A stretch of DNA of 64,000 bases from Erpetoichthys calabaricus (taxonomy: Eukaryota > Chordata > Cladistia > Polypteriformes > Polypteridae), in NCBI RefSeq assembly GCF_900747795.2, contig NC_041401.2, positions 127,206,447 through 127,270,446 on the forward strand, given 5' to 3'. Positions 47,574 to 58,515 of this stretch are shown here, in pieces. Numbering within the stretch: the first letter of the stretch is position 1; each line of letters opens with the position of its first letter. Both the position numbers and the translations under genes were made by a program. The notes below the pieces were generated by a model, which was given only the letters and a program-made list of their open reading frames with translations, was not told the DNA's origin and ran no database searches.

Positions 47574-48596
47574 ATGCCAAGATCCAAAGAAATTCAGGAA
47601 CAAATGAGAACAGAAGTAATTGAGATCGATCAGTCTGGTAAAGGTTATAAAGCCATTTCTAAAGCTTTGGGACTCCAGCGAACCACAGTGAGAGCCATTA
47701 TCCACAAATGGCAAAAACATGGAACAGTGGTGAACCTTCCCAGGAGTGGCCGGCCGACCAAAATTACCCCAAGAGCGCAGAGACGACTCATCCGAGAGGT
47801 CACAAAAGACCCCAGGACAACGTCTAAAGAACTGCAGGCCTCACTTGCCTCAATTAAGGTCAGTGTTCACGACTCCACCATAAGAAAGAGACTGGGCAAA
47901 AACGGCCTGCATGGCAGATTTCCAAGACGCAAACCACTGTTAAGCAAAAAGAACATTAGGGCTCGTCTCAATTTTGCTAAGAAACATCTCAATGATTGCC
48001 AAGACTTTTGGGAAAATACCTTGTGGACTGATGAGACAAAAGTTGAACTTTTTGGAAGGCAAATGTCCCGTTACATCTGGCGTAAAAGGAACACAGCATT
48101 TCAGAAAAAGAACATCATACCAACAGTAAAATATGGTGATGGTAGTGTGATGGTCTGGGGTTGTTTTGCTGCTTCAGGACCTGGAAGGCTTGCTGTGATA
48201 GATGGAACCATGAATTCTACTGTCTACCAAAAAATCCTGAAGGAGAATGTCCGGCCATCTGTTCATCAACTCAAGCTGAAGTGATCTTGGGTGCTGCAAC
48301 AGGACAATGACCCAAAACACACCAGCAAATCCACCTCTGAATGGCTGAAGAAAAACAAAATGAAGACTTTGGAGTGGCCTAGTCAAAGTCCTGACCTGAA
48401 TCCAATTGAGATGCTATGGCATGACCTTAAAAAGGCGGTTCATGCTAGAAAACCCTCAAATAAAGCTGAATTACAACAATTTTGCAAAGACGAGTGGACC
48501 AAAATTCCTCCAGAGCGCTGTAATAGACTCATTGCAAGTTATCGCAAATGCTTGATTGCAATTATTGCTGCTAAGGGTGGCCCAACCAGTTATTAG
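47574..48596 (+). pseudogene. Tc1-like (DD34E) transposase, 340 codons with one stop
   Basis: Reads MPRSKEIQEQMRTEV through GGPTSY at 48594. Paired helix-turn-helix in residues 1-110 with GRPTKI hook at 59-64; catalytic Asp153 (LWTDETKVEL), glycine-rich YGDGSVMVWGCFA, Asp244 (QQDNDPKHTS) and Glu279 (LNPIEMLW), with 34 residues between the last two. Length and spacing agree with Sleeping Beauty-type transposases. Codon 237 (48282-48284) is TGA in the context AAG-TGA-TCT, where CGA is likely ancestral (a CpG change). The 236-residue product lacks Asp244 and Glu279, so it cannot cut DNA. No frameshift is visible. It may still bind terminal repeats through the intact N-terminus. Confidence 0.93.
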
Positions 48597-48815
48597 GTTC
48601 AGGGGGCAATTACTTTTTCACACAGGGCCATGTAAGTTTGGATTTTTTTTTCTCCCTAAATAATAAAAACCACCATTTACAAACTGCATTTTGTGTTTAC
48701 TTGTGTTATATTTGACTAATGGTTAAATGTGTTTGATGATCAGAAACATTTTGTGTGACAAACATGCAAAAGAATAAGAAATCAGGAAGGGGGCAAATAG
48801 TTTTTCACACCACTG

Positions 48816-49500
48816 TATTTCACAGTAGTGAATTGGGCACTTATTTTTATTCTGTAAAATCATTGTGTAGCTCATAAAATTCAAACATTATTCACCTCTC
48901 TACGCTCTTTGCTGCTGTCTATTATAACGAATCACAACTTGATTGTAAGAAGGAAGGAACCCCAAAATGTAATTTCATCAAGCTAAGGAGGATGTTACTT
49001 TCTTGACTTCAGTAAAAGGAATGTGTACAGGTATCAGGGGTCTAGGTAACAATATTTTTGAGAAAAATATAAGATGCAAGTTATAACACCTTTTTTAATA
49101 TAGCCTTCTTTGCATGTCTTTAGCACTAAGACTAAATAATTCTCAAGCCTCTGTTGTTTAACTATACATTCAGTTTTACCAAATTACATCACTAGAGGTC
49201 AGCATTGTTGAATAAGTAGAAACATTAGTGAGCTCATCAGATAGCAAAATATATCACAAAAAAGACTTCCATTTAAGTGAAATAGTCAGTAATAAAGTTA
49301 TTGACAAGCACTTGACATTTGGAGCTTAGTAATATTTTTTTTCCTTCATTTATAAATGGATGCATTATATATGTGCATGTACAAATATCTCAAATTTTGC
49401 CAAGGACCTCAAGAGGTTATTTTATTTGGATCCAAGCTATCAGCCTTCCATTTTGAAGCATTAAAGTTGAGGTAACAATCATTTTAATTTACTTTCACAT
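48816..49500. other. Intergenic, nothing recognised
   Basis: AT-rich with no coding or repeat signal. Confidence 0.5.
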
Positions 49501-49513
49501 TGCTCATCTCATG

Positions 49514-49634
49514 CGGTGGGCTGGCGCCCTGCCCGGGGATTTGTTCCTGCCTTGCACCCTGTGTTGGCTGGGATTGGCTCAAGCAGACCCTGTGACCCTG
49601 TAGTTAGGATGTAGCAGGTTGGAAAATGACTGAC
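49514..49634 (+). mobile_element. Short SINE copy with 13-bp target duplication
   Basis: Begins at (G)CGGTGGGCTGGCGCC and ends GGAAAATGACTGAC. Flanked by TGCTCATCTCATG at 49501-49513 and 49635-49647. More diverged than the copies at 9433 and 19071, so older, yet with the same start. Confidence 0.88.
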
Positions 49635-49680
49635 TGCTCATCTCATGTAGATTGTTATCTGTCTTTTTCCATTTTATGCA

Positions 49681-49767
49681 TCCATCTGTCAATCCGTTTT
49701 TATATCCGTTCATATCATATTCATATCCGTTGTCATTTCTTATCCAGGGCAGTCCATCACAAGGTGA

Positions 49768-49798
<31 letters not shown>

Positions 49799-49980
49799 GA
49801 CACACATGGGCCAAATTAGCTACACCAATTCACCTAATCTGCATGTCTTTAGACTGTTTGAGGGAACCTACATGAACACGAGGAGAACATGCAAACTGCA
49901 CATAGGCAGTTCCCAGTATGCAAATCCCAGTCTGCTAATTGTGAGGCAGCAGCACTACCAGTGTACCACAATGCCACACT
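49681..49980 (-). mobile_element. Full-length SINE, older subfamily, with target duplication
   Basis: Minus-strand head and body (GCATGTTCTCCTCGTGTTCA, B-box region) are recognisable, but the tail differs: TCCATCTGTCAATCCGTTTT plus ATCC units instead of the GCGGTGGG...GGAT tail. A (CA)n run is at 49769-49794. Flanked by CATTTTATGCA at 49670-49680 and 49981-49991. Confidence 0.8.
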
Positions 49981-50176
49981 CATTTTATGCAATAAACTTA
50001 ATTCCAACCACCATGGCCAATCAAGCAAGTCAAGCAAGCATGACTGTAATACAAAGCAACATAATATGACACCCACTGCAAATAAATTAAAATATAGAGC
50101 GCCACCTGGAGGAAAAAATGCAAAATGACAAGCAATAGTTATTCATATAAATAGATCTGATTGTCTTTACAATATT

Positions 50177-50486
50177 CATCCATCCATCCATCCATTTTCC
50201 AACCCGCTGAATCCGAACACAGGGTCACGGGGGTCTGCTGGAGCCAATCCCAGCCAACACAGGGCACAAGGCAGGGAACCAATCCCGGGCAGGGTGCCAA
50301 CCCACCGCAGGACACACACAAACACACCCACACACCAAGCACACACTAGGGCCAATTTATAATCACCAATCCATCTAACCTGCATGTCTTTGGACTGTGG
50401 GAGGAAACCGGAGCGCCCGGAGGAAACCCACGCAGACACGGGGAGAACATGCAAACTCCACGCAGGGAGGACCTGGGAAGCGAACA
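50177..50486 (-). mobile_element. SINE, lacking the 5' head
   Basis: Nearly identical to 46973-47340 from the tail up to GGAGGACCTGGGAAGCGAAC; the A-box half of the head is missing. Low divergence suggests a recent insertion. Any target duplication is short (ACAATA). Confidence 0.88.
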
Positions 50487-50496
50487 ATAAAAATAC

Positions 50497-50560
50497 ACAA
50501 TAATTTTTATTTATGTAGCACCTTTCTCAAACTCAAGGTTATTACACAATGATGAAGTGA
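50497..50560 (+). repeat. Fragment of a dispersed TTTATTTATGTAGCACC repeat
   Basis: TTTTTATTTATGTAGCACCT with TTCTCAAACTCAAGG resembles the start of the repeats at 55975 and 63772. Confidence 0.4.
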
Positions 50561-50653
50561 AAATAATGAAATAAATAAAAAATAATAGCAAAATATAACC
50601 AATAACAACTGTACAGAATAAACATTCTAGAGGCTTATGAATTTTACCTATAC

Positions 50654-50886
50654 CAGCAGTTCTCAAACTGTGGGGTGCGCCCAAAGTAACAAAAAGGGGG
50701 CGCGAATGTTGCCATATGTGGCGTAATTTCGCTATTCATAGGGAAATTGTAAACTTGTAGCGGTGTATCGGCAGCAAAAAATATAGGAATAAATTTTATT
50801 AGGTTTTCAAAAAAAACATTAGGGGGGCACGATTAAAACTGTTATGAAAACTCGGGTCGCAAATACTTAAAGATTGAGAAACGCTG
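50654..50886. mobile_element. hAT MITE with 8-bp target duplication
   Basis: CAGCAGTTCTCAAACTGTGG at the left and, inverted, CAGCGTTTCTCAATCTTTAA at the right. Exact 8-bp repeats ACCTATAC at 50646-50653 and 50887-50894. 233 bp, with no coding sequence. Confidence 0.9.
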
Positions 50887-50894
50887 ACCTATAC

Positions 50895-51319
50895 CCTCCA
50901 CTCCAAGCTTTCTTCTTGAGGGAAAGACTCATAAGACCTAAGTGTCCCTGTCTCTGATATTGGAGCTCACAGATGAATACAATGCTTCTGAAGTATCCAC
51001 ACAGGGCTATAGCAAAGCACATTTGTGAAACTGTGCAAATCCTTCAACCTCCCAGTCCTGCTGGCCAGTCAGTTCCTGCTTTTGAATTTCATCTAAGGGC
51101 TAAGCAAGTGTATGTAAAAGTCTTTTCTGATAAATGTGCCTGGGCAAATATTGTCTTGAACGTTATTAAAATGAAAATAAAAGTATAAAGTCAGTCTTAC
51201 AAATAAAGACAATCTACAAAATATGTATCACTATCCAGAATATGTTAGACATTACCAGTTTTTGCTCTGCACTACACACACCCTCAACCTTTGTACAGTA
51301 TATCTAAAGGTCTATATAG
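50895..51319. other. No gene recognised
   Basis: One 71-codon frame (50973-51188) without family resemblance; otherwise nothing. Confidence 0.4.
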
Positions 51320-52770
51320 ATAGAGAGATTAAGAGTATTTGGCAAACATTATCTTTAAATAGTAACTTTGTTTACATAATACAATAGTTAAAAAGTTAAA
51401 ATCATTGTGTCATGGTAAATGTGCTGGAAACAAATAGTGCGGAAATTACAGGAAAGGAACACTCAGAAACACTCACAATCTCACACAGAAAGTTTTACCT
51501 AACAATCCCTCCCTTTCTGATCTTTTTAGAGAAATCTAATCAGAGTTTTTAACATCATCATGAACAGAGAGCAATGCAAGAAAACTCCAATCTTTTTTAA
51601 TGCATGGCCCCATAAATGCTAGTTTGTCTAAAAGAAGCTGTCTTTATGATCTTAACCTTGACCCACGATTGTCTAAGTTTTCTATACATTTACAATTGTC
51701 CGAAACACAACATAATGGTAATCCCTAGAAAAACAACAATTATATGACATAATTTATTAACACAGTCCACTCCTGTTCCAAAGAAATCCCACCAATAATC
51801 CCTCACAGTTTATCTAATTTCTTCTACAATTTGTTTCATTTAAATTTTGCCAGCCTCACATCTAGTGTGCTAGTATAATACTAGTTGCATTTTCCCTTTT
51901 ATAAATCTCAGAAATGTGCTTTTGAAAACTTTCCCATAATTTAGGAGGTTCTAGACCTCACACTGTTCCAGTGTGGTGTGGAGGTGTCACCAGCAGCACT
52001 CAGGTCTCATTCCAGGCGGTTTGTCGTGTGGTGGGTGTGGCAACGGGCTATCAGCGCATGCTCCCAGCCCCTCTCTGGATGTGGTAGTTCAACACTGACA
52101 ATAACTACTGAACAATGCCATTCCTTTTCCTGTGTTAAAGTAACAATCTGATTCCTCTCTATCCAATAGACATTAGCTATATTGGTTTTACAAAATGTTC
52201 CTGGTCCTGTATTTGATCTACAATCAGTGGTACTGTTGGTAGCAACACAGGCAGATGTCAAAAACTTCAAAAGTCACAAGTTTATATTGACAATTCTCTC
52301 CAGCTAATGTCTCTACAAGAAAGACCAAAGATAAGAGTTCTCATACAAACAAAACAATTCTTCCCTCCAAAGTTGCATTGTTGATTTATCCAGCTAAGGC
52401 TCTCACCATTGTTTCTCACTAAACACAGTCAGTATCCATGCTGGACAGAAGGTGTCATTCTTCCCTTCAGAAGACTCCCGCATTACTCACATGGACAGCA
52501 GACCCCCATCAGAGATGCATTGGGATTGCACCCATTTTTCTTTACTGATGTTAAAAGGCTTTTTGCTACCAACTAGTTTGTGTCTGGGACTTCCAATTCA
52601 CAAACTGCAGATGCACAGCTACTCTCTGAAAGAGGCAATCCGTCTCTGTTGTGGTGTAATTATTACTACTCTAGAAAGCTCACTAAGGTCCAGTCTCCAT
52701 GAAGCAATAATATTAATCATCTATTCTGTATTGACACCGACAGCTGTTAGTTTTAAAACTGTACCTATTC

Positions 52771-53639
52771 ACTCTGCAATATATAAAATTATCTTGCAGT
52801 CCCTCCCTTTTAAAGATCCAAGAGGACAATGGGAAAAAGATCTCTTAATCAATATATCAGAAAAGGAGTGGAAAATAGCAATGCAGAGACTTCACTCGAA
52901 CTCCATATGCGCAAAGCATATAATTATTCAACTCAAAATTATATATCAAGCACATCTATCTCGCCTAAAACTGTCCAAAATGTTTCCAGGACAAGATCCA
53001 ACCTGCGAACACTGCAATCAAGTCCCAGCCTCACTGGGTCACATGTTCTGGGCCTGCACCAAATTAACATCATTTTGCACCAACATTTTTAAGTGCCTTT
53101 CAGACAGCCTTGGTGTCACAATCCATCCTAATCCATTAACAGCTGTGTTTGGTGTTCTTCCAGATGGGTTTAAAGTGGAGAAGGACAAACAAACTGTGAT
53201 TGCATTCACTACACTTTTGGCACGCAGACTTATTTGGCTAAACTGGAGGAATCCTAACTCTCCTCTTTTAAGTCAGTGGGAAACCAATGTTTTATAAAAT
53301 ATTATTTGAAATTGAAAAAAATCAAATATTCAGTTAGAGGATCTGTACAGAATGTTTTCAAAACCTGGCAGGATCTAATCAATAATATCTTAGAATAAGC
53401 TCTTAATGCACAGAGGAAGCAATTATTTCCACATTTCTTTTTCTTCTCAGATTTCTCTCTATTGCCCTATTAAACTCATCAGTTTAGGTATGTCTACAAG
53501 CCTTAAGTTTTACTCTGCTGGCCATGCTCTCTCTCTCTCAGGGGTGGGGAGCAACTTGTTTTCAATCCTATCTTTTGTAAAAATTGATCTATTTGTATGG
53601 AATGATTACAATTAAATTAATAAAAAAATAAATAAAAAT
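52771..53639 (+). mobile_element. 5'-truncated L1 (fish L1/Tx1 group)
   Basis: Flanked by exact 15-bp repeats AAACTGTACCTATTC (52756-52770 and 53640-53654). Encodes the ORF2 C-terminus: WEKDLLINISEKEWKIAMQR, HLSRLKLSKMFPGQDPTCEH, and the zinc-knuckle CEHCNQVPASLGHMFWAC, ending at 53297. The 3' UTR has a CT-rich block and an A-rich end (ATTAAATTAATAAAAAAATA). The open frame extending upstream to 52452 is host sequence fused by chance. The coding part is open over its whole length (about 175 codons), suggesting a moderately young insertion. Confidence 0.85.
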
Positions 53640-53654
53640 AAACTGTACCTATTC

Positions 53655-54271
53655 TATTACAATGAAGTTGGACACTCAAGTATCAAATGCCCCTGTTCAC
53701 AAAGCACTGTTAATGGCATCACATAAACTTTAGTTATTCCTTTAAATGATTGCCAGCAAATTTTCTGTTATTGGCCAAAGAGCCATAAAACCTTAAACAT
53801 TAAAAGCTGTAATATACCCTGTAATACTGACTTCAATTATAGCTAGTGCTTTGATTGGACTGCCTGTAGCTGGCATACACATTTCCTTGCATCTCCTAAT
53901 ACTAGCATTGAATCAAGGAGCCTCCATTCATAATGTTGTGGTGGTCATTAATGCATTAGTTTTCAAGTCTGTGAGCACAGTCCAAATTTTACACAACATT
54001 GCGATTCTTGTTTATTATCTGTTAGTATCTATTGATACAGCTTCAACAGACTCAGCTGTGTTTGTTCACTCAACCCTAAGTGTCATTGGGCCTTTAGAAA
54101 GGGGGGAAAAATATATCATAATGTGCATCGATCCAGTTCTCTAGACCCTAGCGCTGATTGTAGAGGAATCTGTATCTAATATGTTATTTGATTGATAATC
54201 TAAATCTACAACTCCAGTTCAATGCCTTATTCTACTATTGCATGCAGATTGAGAACACTGTTTAAGGAGAG
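53655..54271. other. Interior of the old fossil between L1 and LTR insertions
   Basis: A + strand frame of 97 codons at 53851-54144 is hydrophobic but matches no family. Possibly part of the fossil region 51320-55232. Confidence 0.3.
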
Positions 54272-54829
54272 TGTGACAGGCAGCCATGGCCATTACCCAG
54301 CGGGACGCCAGCTGGATGGAAGGACCAGGGAAGAGAGCATCTACAAGACACTACCACCCCCCGGAATGTTGGAGGGCAGCCCTCCTGGGCAGCTGTGGCA
54401 CCATTGATTCCCGCTTGCTGAGAGCTGGATTGTGGCACAGCACTGTTGGGTTCCATGGGGGTGCAAGAGGGAGCTACAGAGCCCTACATGGGGCTTTCAC
54501 CACACCTGGGAGTGATTCCAGGTCTGAATAATGAGCTACCTGGAACACTCCCAGGGTCTGCTTTAAAAGGAGCCGCCTCACTCTATTTGAAGAGCCAGAG
54601 TCAGGTGGAAGAGGACGAAGGTTGCTGGAGGAGGAGTGGAGGCGAGAGAAAGGAAGAGAAAGAGAGAAAAAGAGTGTGTTTTGTGCTTGGTGCTTTGGAC
54701 TATGTTGCTGTGGGGAGTGAGAGAAAAGCGCTTCCCCACGGAAATAAAAACATGTGCTGTGCAACACTTGTGTCTCTGCCTGTCTATGTCGGGTTAGGGC
54801 AGCTGTACGTGCCCCAGTGGTCCATGACA
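54272..54829 (+). mobile_element. Solitary LTR-like copy (fossil)
   Basis: Starts TGTGACAGGC, ends CCATGACA, with a TTTAAAAGGAG TATA-like box (about 54562) and AATAAAAACATG (about 54743). 558 bp; no retroelement genes flank it. GC-rich and AG-rich inside. Related in layout to 2246-2733. Flanking 5-mers do not match. Confidence 0.65.
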
Positions 54830-55232
54830 GGTTTACATCTATTTCTTTACCTTTGGTGTCAGAGGTTACTAGCATGTGACACACCACTTGGGGACACACT
54901 ATTCCACTGCCTTATTCAGGTACAGCGAATGGATCTTCAATTTTTAGTTATTTTATTACTGTTTCATCACCAGGAACTGAAACTTTTTGCATAACACAGT
55001 TAAGAAAGGTATATATGAAGGTCCCAAAATAGTTAGACAGATTAGGTCTTTGGCCAACATCTCGTCATTAAATAGGAACTTCTTGCATATAATACTAGAC
55101 TTAAAAAGTTAAAAATGCCACATGATCTCATCATCTCCACAGTAAATGTTCTGGGAACAAAGAGTACAGAATGCACAGGAAAGAAACTCAGAAACATTCA
55201 CAAAATCACACAGAAGGTTTTCCCTAACAGTA

Positions 55233-55974
55233 CCAATGTATAAACAGTTAGGAAATGTCCACTGTAATGCCCAACATGAAAACATATGAAGGATGGCTTT
55301 TGGAGGTAAGTCCATCTCTCTGTGTAGGATGACAGCTTTCCTCTATTTTGAAGCTATGTTCTTTGGTTTGGAGAAATTGCTTGCCCTATAGAAAGTTCCT
55401 GTAAATGGAAAGAGAATTAACATTTTAGGTATAAGAAGATCATTTAAAGATGGAGTTCATTTATAAGCCATATCTTAAAAAAAATCAAACATAGTTAATC
55501 AGTTATCTCTATTGTAAGTATTTACATTGATGTAATCATTTCTGTAATAGAGGATATTGATGTACTTTTGCTAAAACAAAATAAAAATATATACCAGTAA
55601 ACATCACTGCCTGGTGTGATCAAGTTTATAAGTCCATGTGCAAGAGAAGTTGTGCCTTTTATGTGATTTTATCATGGAGACAGCTCATGATACTGCCCAG
55701 TATCCAGGAGATGTATGTCGATACTTTACTACAACTGCCAGCAAGCTCCTACCCAGACATGGTGTAAAGCCTCAGCTGCCACTTAGAGCATTCCTGGATG
55801 TCCCCACTTAGTTGTGGCTTCTAGACTGGCCTCAATACAGGTACAGAGATGGGGCCCCAACAGGGTGCATACATCAAGAAGGTAAGTGTGAGGCCATCCC
55901 TGTGAACACCTCTCCAAGTCCTATGCTGATACTGGGAATGTCGGAGACCTCCATCCCCTCACCCCCTGACTTAA
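55233..55974. other. No gene recognised
   Basis: Nothing beyond a short 79-codon frame (55812-56051) that ends in a repeat. Confidence 0.45.
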
Positions 55975-56050
55975 CAACAACAGCATTTATTTATATAGCA
56001 CATTTTCATACAAATGGTGTAGCTCAAAGTGTTTCCCATACCCATTCATA
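55975..56050 (+). repeat. Fragment of a (CAA)n-headed dispersed repeat
   Basis: AACAACAACAGCATTTATTT then ATATAGCACATTTTCATACA matches the repeat at 63772-64000 over its first 70 bases. Confidence 0.7.
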
Positions 56051-57044
56051 AGCTAGATCTCAAAAATTTCCTTTGTGTAGCCTGCCTGCATACAGTACGT
56101 ACTAAAAGATTTTTCTCTGCTCATCTCAGTCATGGAAAAAAAAATACTCTGTGTCAGTACTTAAACCACAGTTCCATAACATGTTAGACAATTTAGATAT
56201 TGTAAATCTAAATCAAATGTAAAAGGGTGTGTACATGACAAGGCAGACTTTGGGGTTCTGGAAGGAGTGTGTAAATGATTAAATGCAACGTAAAAGGGAA
56301 CAAGAAACTCCGTCATACAGTGAACAAACACTTCAGGGTCCAGTTTAAAAAGAAAAGGTGAGACAACAAGGTGGCACAATTGGTGTTTTTGCTGTGTTCT
56401 TACTTCTTATGCCTTTTATTTGTGCAATGGGAATGTGGTCTCAAAACAGAAGAGACAAGTGGCATTATTACAGCCACATCCCAGAGTTGGACCTTCTCCA
56501 TCATTTTGTTTTAGTGGCACAGTTTTGGATGTTTGCTTGGATCGATGTTTGTGTTTTGTTACAGTACCTGGGAAAGGGTAGGTAGCTAGAAGACTTGCTG
56601 GTTAGATTTACTCTTTACGGAAGATCTATGCGTCAACCATTTTGAGGCCTGACACGAGCCCAGATAAATGGAGAGGGTTGCCACCATGAATGGCATCCGG
56701 CAGCTGAAACGTTTAAAACATCAAACCCACATATAGAGGGAAAACATGGAGATAAAAGAGAAGAATAAGAAGGAAGATCTATGGGCCACAGCGGGTTTGC
56801 TTTCTAGGTATGTTTTTCTTACTTACCATAAAAACTGGCATGGACTGCATGTTTTTATACTTGCCTAAATCTCTCTTTATTGTATATTTTTCCACTTGAT
56901 GGTGTCTTACAATGTTGTGAATTATGTAACTGACAAACTACAGGAAATATCTGAATAAAAAAGGACACAAGTTATATTAAAAGCATATGAAGGTGTTGTT
57001 AACCAAATAATGAAATAATTATTATTCTGTCATATTTAAGGGTG
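56051..57044. other. Mostly unassigned; RTE-type LINE tail near 56650-56775
   Basis: GGGTTGCCACCATGAATGGC with ATCCGGC and an ending AGAAGAATAAGAAGGA resembles the 3' ends of RTE-type fish LINEs, the same family as the 62-bp tail at 9677-9738. 56358-56585 is open for 75 codons but unrecognised. Confidence 0.4.
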
Positions 57045-58515
57045 TGTAAAGACCTGGTTGCGCATTATGATGGCTACCATGCCTCAAAGAGTCCATCATC
57101 TACCGGAGTGGTGTTGATCTGGAAGCCATACAGTATGACATCTTAACCATCATTTGCCAGCACATGTAAATCCAAGATAGGAGCGGACAAACAGTTCATG
57201 AAGAACTTCACATAAAGTTTATTTCAATTTCACAAATAAGTTGGTTAAAATAACTACTGTAGTAGGTGGTTTGGCTAGATTAACCAACCTTAACCTTGTT
57301 CTCACTAAAAGGATTAATGCATATATGGAACACGCAAAAATACATCTACAGGTCCAATGTTTGTTTCCTACAGTGCAGGTTTCTGGGTGCTCTATTGTAT
57401 CAATAAACAGAAAACAATATTGTTTGCCCTGATGGCAGTGAACAGTGCCATCTTCAAGAGGACATCTATTTTCAATGAAGACCATATCACCAGAGTAAAC
57501 TATATACCAGGGGTAGGCAACGTCAGTCCTGGAGTGCCACAGTATGTGCAGGTTTTTGTTCCAACCCAGTTCCTTAACGAGAACTCAATTATTGCTGATG
57601 AAGCACATATTGCTTAAGTGACATTTTAATGCTTCATTTTAGTGGTCTCGCTTGTTAAGGTTCTCCAACCTTAATTGCTTATTTCAATCTTAAACTGCTG
57701 CATTCAGTGTTTTAATTGCTCCTTATTAGCAATAAGATGTAAAACAGGGGTAGGCAATGTCGGTCCTGGTGAGCCGCAGTGGCTACAGGTTTTCATTCAA
57801 CCCAATTGCTTAATTAGAAATCTCAGACCTTATTTAATTTTATGGCTTGTTAGTCTGTGCAATGTAAGGCTTTTATATCGTAGATTTTTTTCCTTTCCAA
57901 GGATATCATCCAAATGATTTGAAGCCTAAAACAGATCATTTTCAGTCTGTCACATTTTTCTATTAAGTGTTTTATTAAATCAAACTGTGCATGATGAACA
58001 CACACAGATGTAATTGGAAAAAAGCTAGCTGGAGAACTGCTGGCTGCTTTGTCTTTTACATCTTATTGCTAATAAGGAACAATTAAAACACTGAATGCAG
58101 CAGTTTAAGATTGAAATAAGCAATTAAGGTTGGAGAACCTTAACAAGCGAGACCACTAAAATGAAGCATTAAAATGTGACTTAAGCAATATGTGCTTCAT
58201 CAGCAATAATTGAGTTCTCGTTAAGGAACTGGGTTGGAACAAAAACCTGCACATACTGTGGCACTCCAGGACCGACGTTGCCTACCCCTGCTATATACCA
58301 TACCCATCCAAGTGACCAGACCATAACTGAATTGACCACTTATGGGAGATTCTGGAACAACCTGTTTGACAACATTTTTCACCACTTTCATTAGAATACA
58401 AACTGGTAGAATACGTCATGGAACAATGGCAACACAAACATTTAATACAGTTCCAGGGAGACGTGAAGTCTATGTCAAGGTTTTTTGAAGCTGGTGGTAC
58501 AATACACTATTAGGA
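57045..58515 (+). mobile_element. Ancient Tc1-like transposase remnant, split by a hAT MITE
   Basis: Without the MITE (57508-58290) the sequence reads through GATGGCAGTGAACAGTGCCA, CATCACCAGAGT..., ...CTTATGGGAGATTCTGGAAC, and CATGGAACAATGGCAACACA with CCAGGGAGACGTGAAGTC: motifs of a Tc1-like transposase gene around its second and third acidic residues and its C-terminus. It is far more decayed than the other Tc1 copies. Terminal repeats were not found. Confidence 0.45.
57508..58290. mobile_element. hAT MITE, palindromic, holding a second hAT end
   Basis: Exact 8-bp repeats CTATATAC (57500-57507 and 58291-58298) flank CAGGGGTAGGCAACGTCAGT...CAACGTTGCC-like inverted ends. The two arms (57508-57747 and about 58048-58290) are almost perfectly complementary for about 240 bases. 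The roughly 300-bp centre begins with another CAGGGGTAGGCAATGTCGGT end, so it derives from a related hAT element. Confidence 0.92.

Larger units (their letters stand above)
46817..48815 (+). mobile_element. Tc1/mariner element, nearly intact, with SINE insertion
   Basis: Starts CAGTGGTGTGAAAAACTATT after TA and ends in its exact inverted form before TA. Each arm is about 215 bases once the SINE (46973-47340) is discounted, and arm identity is high, so the element is young compared with the other Tc1 copies here. Inner repeats with CATGGCCCTGTGTGAAAAAG occur in both arms (47382-47401 and its complement at 48610-48640), an IR/DR layout. Confidence 0.95.
51320..55232 (-). mobile_element. Possible very old retrovirus-like fossil, with later insertions
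   Basis: Two direct repeats of about 190 bases (51320-51510 and 55030-55232), roughly three-quarters alike, bracket the region and could be ancient long terminal repeats. Minus-strand sequence near 51750-52270 has scattered envelope-like character, including a hydrophobic segment. It is broken many times and nothing is whole. An L1 (52771-53639) and an LTR copy (54272-54829) inserted into it later. The divergence of the end repeats implies great age. The alternative is an unrelated repeat pair. Confidence 0.3.

Noticed and set aside
52452-52770. N-terminal part of the 281-codon frame ending in L1 ORF2 sequence
   Set aside because: It lies outside the L1 target duplication and is flanking sequence in chance frame with the L1.
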